Source: Begonia masoniana (Eukaryota > Streptophyta > Magnoliopsida > Cucurbitales > Begoniaceae). From it: 64,000 nt of DNA. The stretch covers positions 14,898,381 through 14,962,380 of the forward strand of contig CM039510.1 in assembly GCA_022432975.1 (NCBI GenBank). The letters are read 5' to 3'. Position numbers and translations under genes: made by a program. Position 1 is the first letter of the stretch, and each line of letters opens with the position of its first letter. The notes beneath the pieces are model-generated. The model was not told the DNA's origin. It searched no databases and saw only the letters and a program-made list of their open reading frames with translations. Of this stretch, positions 57,585 to 64,000 are shown piece after piece.

Positions 57585-59110
57585 TCAAATACTGAGGCCA
57601 AATAAATAGAGCACACACCTTTAAACTACTCGTTGACCTTCATGGAATAAGAAATAGGCGATCCACTCAGTCGGTTTATCGCCTGATAAGAAAACTCGGC
57701 TTTACCCGTGGGTCGAAAGGTCACAATCCCGGATCGACAGTCGATGGTGGCGAAGTTCTGTGCAAGCCAGTCCATCCCTAAGATAAGATCATACCGCTCT
57801 ATGCTCATAACTATCAAACGAGCATAAATGGTAATATCCCCCACTGAGACGACATTGCCCTTGAGAATACTATCCGACTGCATATGCTCTCCCGAAGGCA
57901 GCATAACTCTATACTCATACTCTGATAGCTCAGACTCTAACCCCAGTCTAGACATGCAAGCAGTTGATATAAAGGAATGCGTAGCTCCTGTATCCATCAA
58001 AGTAAATACAGCTGTGCCAATAATCAATATAGTACCTGCTATCACAGAAGGATGAGCCTCGTCGTCGACATCACCAGGCTCTATAAATGCGAATATCCTC
58101 GAGGTCACCCTCCTCTGATCGGTAGCCGCCCTCGGACAGTTCTGAGCAAAATGGCCGACCTCTCCACATTGGTAACAACTGTTTGTGCCCAGTCGGCAAG
58201 CGCCGTTGTGTTCCTTCTGGCACGTAGGACAAACTGGCTTCTGTGTATCTCCTTGAACTTGCTTTCCCTTGCCCCGATCATTACCTCCCTCAAGAGGTCT
58301 TTTAACACCCCTCTGCTGCTGCTGGGGCTGTGCTCTAGGCTGCTAACCTCGGATCTGTGACTGAGGTCGGATCTCACGGAAGAAGCCCTTAGCTGGCTCC
58401 CTCGGTCCGACAGAATCTCTATCAACTGCCTCAACTGCATATAGGATACATTCTGTACCCTTGATATAGTAAGGCTCCTCCGAAACTCCTGACTAAGCCC
58501 TTGCAAAAATCTGCGTACCTTGTCCCCGTTAACACTGACCTGACGTGGCGCGAATCGGGATAGTGCTTCAAACCTCCTCACATACTCGGCGATAGAACCA
58601 ACCTGCCGCAACTGCATAAACTCAACCATCTTTGCCTCTCGCACAGTATGGCTGAAATACTTGTCATAGAACAACATCTTGAATCGCTCCCATCCCATCA
58701 TTGTAACATCTGCGGTCGCCTTGATGGAATCCCACCAAAATCAGGCGTCCAGTGCCAAGTGGTAGGTCACCAATGCAACCTTCTCTGCGTCCTCTATGCT
58801 AGCATACGCCAGCATGTCCTCCATAGTTCGAATCCACTCCTCAGCTGAAGAGGTATTCGTAGACTGTCCGTTAAATATAGGGGGCTGGAGCTTCTGAAAT
58901 CTCTCAATCCCACGATTACCGGATATAGCTGTCTCTCGAGCTCTAACGCCCTCTCAGTCTATCAGAGTATCCAGCTGCTGAGACTATCTCTCCAGCTGCT
59001 GAGCCTGTAGCTCCATATGCTGAGACTGCTGGCAATAAAATCCTTGAGATGGTCTATCGTATCGGTCATTTCCTCGACGCACCATTTTTTTATACAACTC
59101 CTATATAAAA
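57585..59110 (-). pseudogene. gag-pol: Gag and protease of TE8 (5' part of Gag-Pol)
   Basis: Colinear with TE1 Gag. N-terminus near 59082 (MVRRGND), then glutamine-rich QQSQHMELQAQQ with a shift. Capsid 58701-58440 has [13 protein letters not shown] and [16 protein letters not shown]. Knuckle region 58200-58130 has a C-Y-Q-C start but a stop follows. Protease 58108-57626 has [12 protein letters not shown] and [10 protein letters not shown]. At least three shifts or stops separate these pieces. It joins 45816 across TE9. Confidence 0.9.
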
Positions 59111-59236
59111 GTTTAAGCAAACATTCTAAGAAATAGAAATCAAATAAAACTATAAACATACTTACAGTTGATGAAGGATGTCCGTGTAGTGGCTGTGCAG
59201 TTGAGCAGTCTACAGAACCGATTTGAAAACCCGGGG

Positions 59237-59248
59237 GCTCTAATACCA
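59237..59248 (-). other. TE8 primer-binding site, one mutation
   Basis: The coding strand reads TGGTATTAGAGC, one C-to-T change from the iMet site, 5 nt inside the 5' LTR. Confidence 0.88.
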
Positions 59249-59253
59249 TAAAT

Positions 59254-61600
59254 TGTAGCGACCCTAAGACTATACCAAACTTCCCGTACATATTTTTCAT
59301 TTCCTTTTTATACTTAGCGTTTATGCGGAAAAGAATTTGAAACAAATTTAAATCAATTGAATAAAACATTTAAAACAATTAAAACTATTATTTAAAACTA
59401 TAATTAAAACAATTTACAAATAAAACAAAAGGAAGGGCAGAATTGTCATTCTGCCGAGAAAGAAGAGAGCGATCGATCGCTAGCCTCAGCAGCGATCGAT
59501 CGCTGCAGCCATCGATCGCGCCAGTGATCAATCGCTGCATTGGCAACAGGGAGGGGCGATCAGTCGCCCCTCACACCCGCGCCCAATCGCCTAACTCCAC
59601 TTCTTCTTTCTCTATAACTTATCATACAATGCTCTCTGGAATCCGAAATTCCAAAGAGCAAAACTCTTTACTTCTTTCATTAACCCTGCACATCACACTT
59701 CATAAATTACATTTTCTTCAACACTTCAACTCCATTTTTTAAACATAGCTAGTTTTCCTAAAAACAAACCGCATGGATATATTTAAAACTATACCTTTCC
59801 TCCTGTTTTGAAATGTCCAAGCAGTTTATAAAATCAGGTTTTCAAAACGTTTAAAACATGTAAACACAAACCTATCAACTACCAATTCTCAAACATCCTA
59901 AAATGTTCTAACTGTACAATTACTTTTTCTAATCTACCATCAGCCCAAAACGCCCCAATACCCTCAAAACACGTACATACTTTCCCACAGGTCTGGTCAA
60001 GCATCGACTGCGCAACACACCACCGCAAGCCATCCTCCGTCAACTGCATCACTCCTCAGGTGGAGGGATCTCGTCCTCACCTATGTCGAAGTCACCTACA
60101 CCATACAGACACACTATGAGATAAAAATCTTAGTAAGCTCTACGTAAATGCCTATGCATGATCATGTATGCTCGATGCTATGACAAAAGTCCATGTCAGT
60201 TCATATATCAGTACGTGTCAGTCTATGGTTATCGGAAATGCTCGACAGATAGATAGGGCACGTCCAGCGGTTAGACAGCCAACACCATCTGAAGGGAGGG
60301 AAACCCGCTCACCACGGAACGCCAGGTCAGAACCTCATCCCCGATAACCCCATGTCATGGTTGTTTACTATGATACTTTACTTTCCTTTACATGCATGTT
60401 CTTTTCATGAAATCCGTAGGTAAATTCATTTTCACGATGTTTTAAAAACCATGATCCGTGAACAGTTCAATATAGCATAAAGTAAACAATCACATGTGTA
60501 CCATCAAGACGATAAACAACAACATATAAAAACCACTAATCCTAACTACCCAAACCAAAACGATTTAAACAAACAAATCCTCAAGGTTCCTCGAGACGAC
60601 TTCGACCTACGGTGTAGGCCAATCGGCCAGAGAAAATCACGAGAACTTACCTCGTGTCCAAAGCAGCTCAAGCTCCGTCCACGAGTGTTGTTTGTCTGAG
60701 GCAAAACACAATGATTATCAATACCACGCGTTTAAACTTCTAATCGTCCGAATTCAACAAAACCTTAACTAAGGAAATTTCCTAAAGCTTTATCTTAACT
60801 AATCGAAGTATTTAAACAACGATTAACGCTCGATAGTTTAAAATCACAATTAACGAGTTTTTCCTAAAAAACCTGAAAATCCTTCAATTTTAACGTTTCT
60901 CACAAATTAATCTAACTTCGTCCAATAACGCTTAATACGTTCAATACATTCATAAACTATGACAACTTATCGATTTCGAACCCTAAATCTCGAGTTTTAT
61001 GATAACCCAAAAAGAAAACCTAAATGTATAACTTTCTAAAAATCGAAAACTAACACTCTAAAACTATAGATTCATACCTAGAACGTCGATTGGAGGAGAA
61101 AACGCGAAGAACGGAAGACAAATGGAGGAAAAACAGAGGTCGGCGTGGAGGAACCGTCGAATGGCAGAGAGGAATCGCGAAGGAAGGAAAAGAAAAAGGG
61201 TTTTGATGTTTTTAATAAAATTTGAATTGCAAAATTACCATTTTGCCCTTAGTACATATTTTATATTCGTTTCGTCCTTCGTTTTGTGAATCGGCTAACT
61301 GTTCGTTTTCTCCAAATTTCCTTATTTCACCAATAGGTCCAACTTATTATTTGAAATTTATTGAAACTGTCCGTTCGCAAATAAGACCTCGTTTACTATT
61401 TTTACTAAAATGTCCTTTATATTACGAGAAACTTAATTACTCGAAATATAGCGTTATTACTCTGAAAAATCCCGTAAATTCCTATTAATCATTGGGATTG
61501 TAATAAAGGTCTCCGTTCGCAAAACAGACCTGATTTGACATATTTACAAAAATGCCATCATATAATATAATATTAATATCCCGTAAAACTGGGTATTCCA
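59254..61600 (-). repeat. TE8 right LTR (element 5' LTR), leader module
   Basis: On the minus strand: pyrimidine-rich leader, donor CTAG|GTATGA near 61076-61078, and a mini-exon ending GACACGAG|GTAAGT with the donor at 60650. The stem GGCC-gatt-GGCC at 60617-60628 lies 22 nt on and is followed by TACACC. CCACGC-type block at about 59760-59780, hairpin 59632-59661 and palindrome island 59468-59545. Confidence 0.9.
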
Positions 61601-61605
61601 CCTAT

Positions 61606-62762
61606 CTAGCGAGAGAGAAGCCCCGGTGACGTAAAGGAAATGAATAGCGAAAAGGTAGGATGCATGATTTATGAACTGTACATGCATAGCATTAGCATTT
61701 ACGTGCATTCACTTATATTTACTGAGCCTTTAGCTCACATGTTTAATTCTATGGTGTAGGCGATTTTGAGACAGTGAGAAAGACGTCCCTCCGCCTGAAG
61801 TATAAGCATGTTGAAGGAGGATGGCCAGTGGGAGTGCGCTGGCAGTCGGTGCGTAATTTTGACCCTTGAGGACGTAGGTAAACGTTTTGGGAATTGATAG
61901 ATAGGATGTAGGAAATTGTATAGTTAAACATTTTAAGATGCTTGGATCTGGATAGATAATATATATAGTGTTTTTGGAAAATTGAAAGTATTTTGTAATG
62001 TTTTAATGTTTTCAAACAGGAGGAAATGTTAAACTTTTAAACGGAACCACGCGGTTCGTTTTTATGAAATTTAGTTATATTTTAAATGTGTTTTGAGTCG
62101 GTGAACGGGTGATAGGTAGCGAGTGAAATGTATGTGGGTGGTAATGTTATTGTGTAGAAGTTTTTATGAAATGTTAGTGGTGATTTGTTGAGAAAAAGGG
62201 GTGAAGTTTATGTGATGTGTATGCAGGGAAAAAGAGAAAAGAAATGAAGAGCAAAGGGGGGAGGGGAAGCCGAGCTCTCTGGAAAATTCCAGAGAGCTTG
62301 GCGATCGATCGCCTGGGAGGGCGATCGATCGCCCCTCTCGGTTACGCTCTAGAAGAAATTCCAAAGCGTGTGCCGAGCGATTGCCTAGTGAAGGCGATCG
62401 CTGGGCAAAATACAATCGCCGAAGGGCGATCGATCGCCTGGAATGGGGCGATCGATCGCCCCTCAATATTTTCAACAGGCGATCGATCGCCTGTTTTGGG
62501 CGATCGATCGCCCCTTTACATTTCGAGACAATGTCCCTTTTTGCCCTCCGCTTTGATTTTAATTGTTTAAAATGATTTTTATAGTTATATTTCAATTGTT
62601 TAGTATTTGTTTTAAGTATGGTTTAAATAGTTTAACAACTTAGATTTAATAGATTTTTCAAACAATGTTAACTATTTTGATTTTAGTCTAAGTTCCGCTT
62701 AAACTGTAATAAAAATGAAAAATTTTTACGGTAAAATTAGGATACGGGTAAGGGTCATGACA
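61606..62762 (+). repeat. TE7 5' LTR, second part
   Basis: Continues from 40535. ATGGTGTAG|GCG at 61751-61760 is the acceptor-like site. The CCACGC block gaaccacgcggttc is at 62044-62057. The end gatacgggtaagggtcatga|ca matches TE2. Confidence 0.88.
62269..62520. repeat. Palindrome island in TE7 LTR
   Basis: Hairpin gagctctctgg / ccagagagctt (62273-62300), then seven or so palindromes of the type gcgatcgatcgc alternating in ggcgatcgatcgcct and gggcgatcgatcgcccc contexts. This is the densest island in the window. Confidence 0.93.
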
Positions 62763-62766
62763 GTTA

Positions 62767-62778
62767 TGGTATCAGAGC
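62767..62778 (+). other. TE7 primer-binding site
   Basis: TGGTATCAGAGC, 4 nt after the LTR end at 62762. Perfect iMet match. Confidence 0.93.
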
Positions 62779-62928
62779 CCCCGGGTTTTAAAAACGGTTC
62801 TATAGACTGCTCGACTGCGCAGCCACTACGCGGACATCCTTCATCAATTGTAAGTACGTTTAATTGCTTTATTTAAATTCGATTTCCTTAGGATTATTCG
62901 TTTTAACTTTTATAGGAGTAATAGAAAG

Positions 62929-64000
62929 ATGGTTCTAGGTAGAGACGCCCGAGACGATGCCTTAGATAGGCTGACTGATTTGCTGGACCATCAGGCTGAG
63001 CATATGGACAGGAAAGCACAACAGATAGAGAGTCTAGTGAATCGGGAAAATCAGAGAGCCCGGGACATAGTAATTCCAGACAACCACAGCATGGAGTGGT
63101 TTCAAAAGCTAAGGCCTCCAATATTCAACGGACAATCTACGGACCCCTCTATTGCTGAGGAGTGGGTTTGAACAATGGAGGATATGTTGGTGTATGCCAA
63201 AGTGGACAATGTTGAGAAGGTCGCGTGCGTCACATTCCACCTGGCATTGGATGCCCGGTCTTGGTGGGATTCTGTTAAGGTAACGAAAGACGTGGCACTG
63301 ATGAGGTGGGAACGGTTTAAAACTTTATTCTTTGATAAGTATTTCAGCCGTACAGTGAGGGCGGCAAAGAGAGTTGAGTTTATGCAATTGAAGCAGACTA
63401 GTACAGTTGCAGAGTATATCAGGAAGTTTGAAGCTTTATCCAGGTTTGCATCGCGCCTAGTCAGTGATAATGAGGACAAGGTGCAACAATTTATGGATGG
63501 ACTGAACAGGGAGATTTGGAAGAACCTTATAGTATCGGGCATTCTAGATGTGCCCTATGAGGATATTGCAGCGAGAGCCCTGGAGTTTGAGGCTGTAGAG
63601 TTGACATACGTTAAGCCTAGAGAGCCTGCTAAAGGCTTCTTTCGAGAGATACAGCCTCAGGTACGGAATCGAGGCTGGCAACCTAGAGGGCAACAGCCAC
63701 AACAACAACAACAAAGAGGCGTCAAAAGGCCTCATGAAGGAGGAAATGATCAGGGCAAAGGGAACCAAGTTCAAGGGGCTGCTCAGAAGCCTGTTTGTCC
63801 TAAGTGCCAGAAGGAACATTTTGGCGAGTGTCGGTTGGGTACCAACAGCTGTTTTAGATGCGGAGAGGCCAGGCAGAAATCAACCAGGCAGAGATCAGCG
63901 AAGAGTTAAGCCGAGGATCTTCCCATTTATTGAGCTTGGAGATGTCGACGACGAGGCACAGCTGTCTGTCATAGTAGGTACTATTCTAGTCATGGGTGTG
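62929..64000 (+). pseudogene. gag-pol: Gag and protease start of TE7, broken
   Basis: ATG at 62929 (MVLGRDARDDALDRL), related to TE1 Gag. The frame stops at TGA 63169-63171, where TE1 has arginine, consistent with CGA to TGA; it continues in frame to 63909 with the capsid ([25 protein letters not shown]) and a glutamine-rich linker. The zinc knuckle starts CFRCGEA but its second half is deleted and the frame shifts. The protease-side sequence ([18 protein letters not shown]) then runs in another frame from about 63909 to the window end. It is dead at the 5' end. Confidence 0.9.

Overview
The window is a gene-free block of plant DNA built almost wholly from nested Ty3/gypsy (Metaviridae-type) LTR retrotransposons. 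A flowering plant, probably a eudicot, is suggested by tRNA-iMet primer sites (TGGTATCAGAGC), chromovirus-type Gag-Pol with a C-terminal chromodomain-like module, tRNA-like SINEs and very AT-rich spacers. The species cannot be named. No host gene, rRNA, tRNA gene or CRISPR array was found. One 100-N assembly gap lies at 36499-36598. Dense nesting without genes suggests pericentromeric heterochromatin (inference).

Layout. (1) 1-348: end of a TE4-like LTR. (2) 480 to about 20062: a decayed tandem series of one old family ('family Z', + strand) with four LTRs (ends at 764; 3495-4440; 5350-16164 interrupted; 16982-20062 interrupted) separated by internally deleted gag/protease/RT pieces. Inserted into it are TE1 (5826-15650, - strand, TSD gttgc), a young full-length chromovirus with an intact 1494-residue Gag-Pol; TE2 (17614-19996, solo LTR, TSD acttt); and a SINE with inverted-repeat ends (1711-1942). 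(3) 20063-20955: three more SINE copies around an LTR fragment. (4) 20956-34143: an integrase fragment interrupted by TE3 (21946-34084, AT-rich solo LTR), itself carrying TE4 (22294-30758, - strand, TSD cgtgt, Gag-Pol with four stops and one frameshift) and TE5 (32281-33934, solo LTR). (5) 34144-39319: two TE4-like LTR copies (TE6a/b), poly-A, the only stretch unlike the LTR families, the gap, then LTR fragments and a family Z gag-protease piece. (6) 39320-64000: TE7 (+ strand, runs off the window), whose 5' LTR is split by TE8 (40536-61600, - strand, TSD cctat), whose gag-pol is split by TE9 (45822-57579, + strand, TSD gaata). TE9 is a defective tandem LTR-internal-LTR-internal-LTR element with long A-rich arrays.

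The most interesting signal is in the LTRs. At least six otherwise different LTR families share one ordered set of non-coding blocks: TATA-like box, pyrimidine-rich leader, splice-donor-like site, a 44-55 nt 'mini-exon', a GTAAGT site, 19-22 nt later a GGCC stem-loop followed by CTACA, then an ATGRTGTAG|G acceptor-like site, a CCACGC-GTT block, and an island of perfect palindromes (GCGATCGATCGC and GAGAGC hairpins). This looks like a conserved, possibly spliced and structured 5' leader of these retrotransposons. Coordinates of full elements rest on matching 5-bp target-site duplications, read directly.
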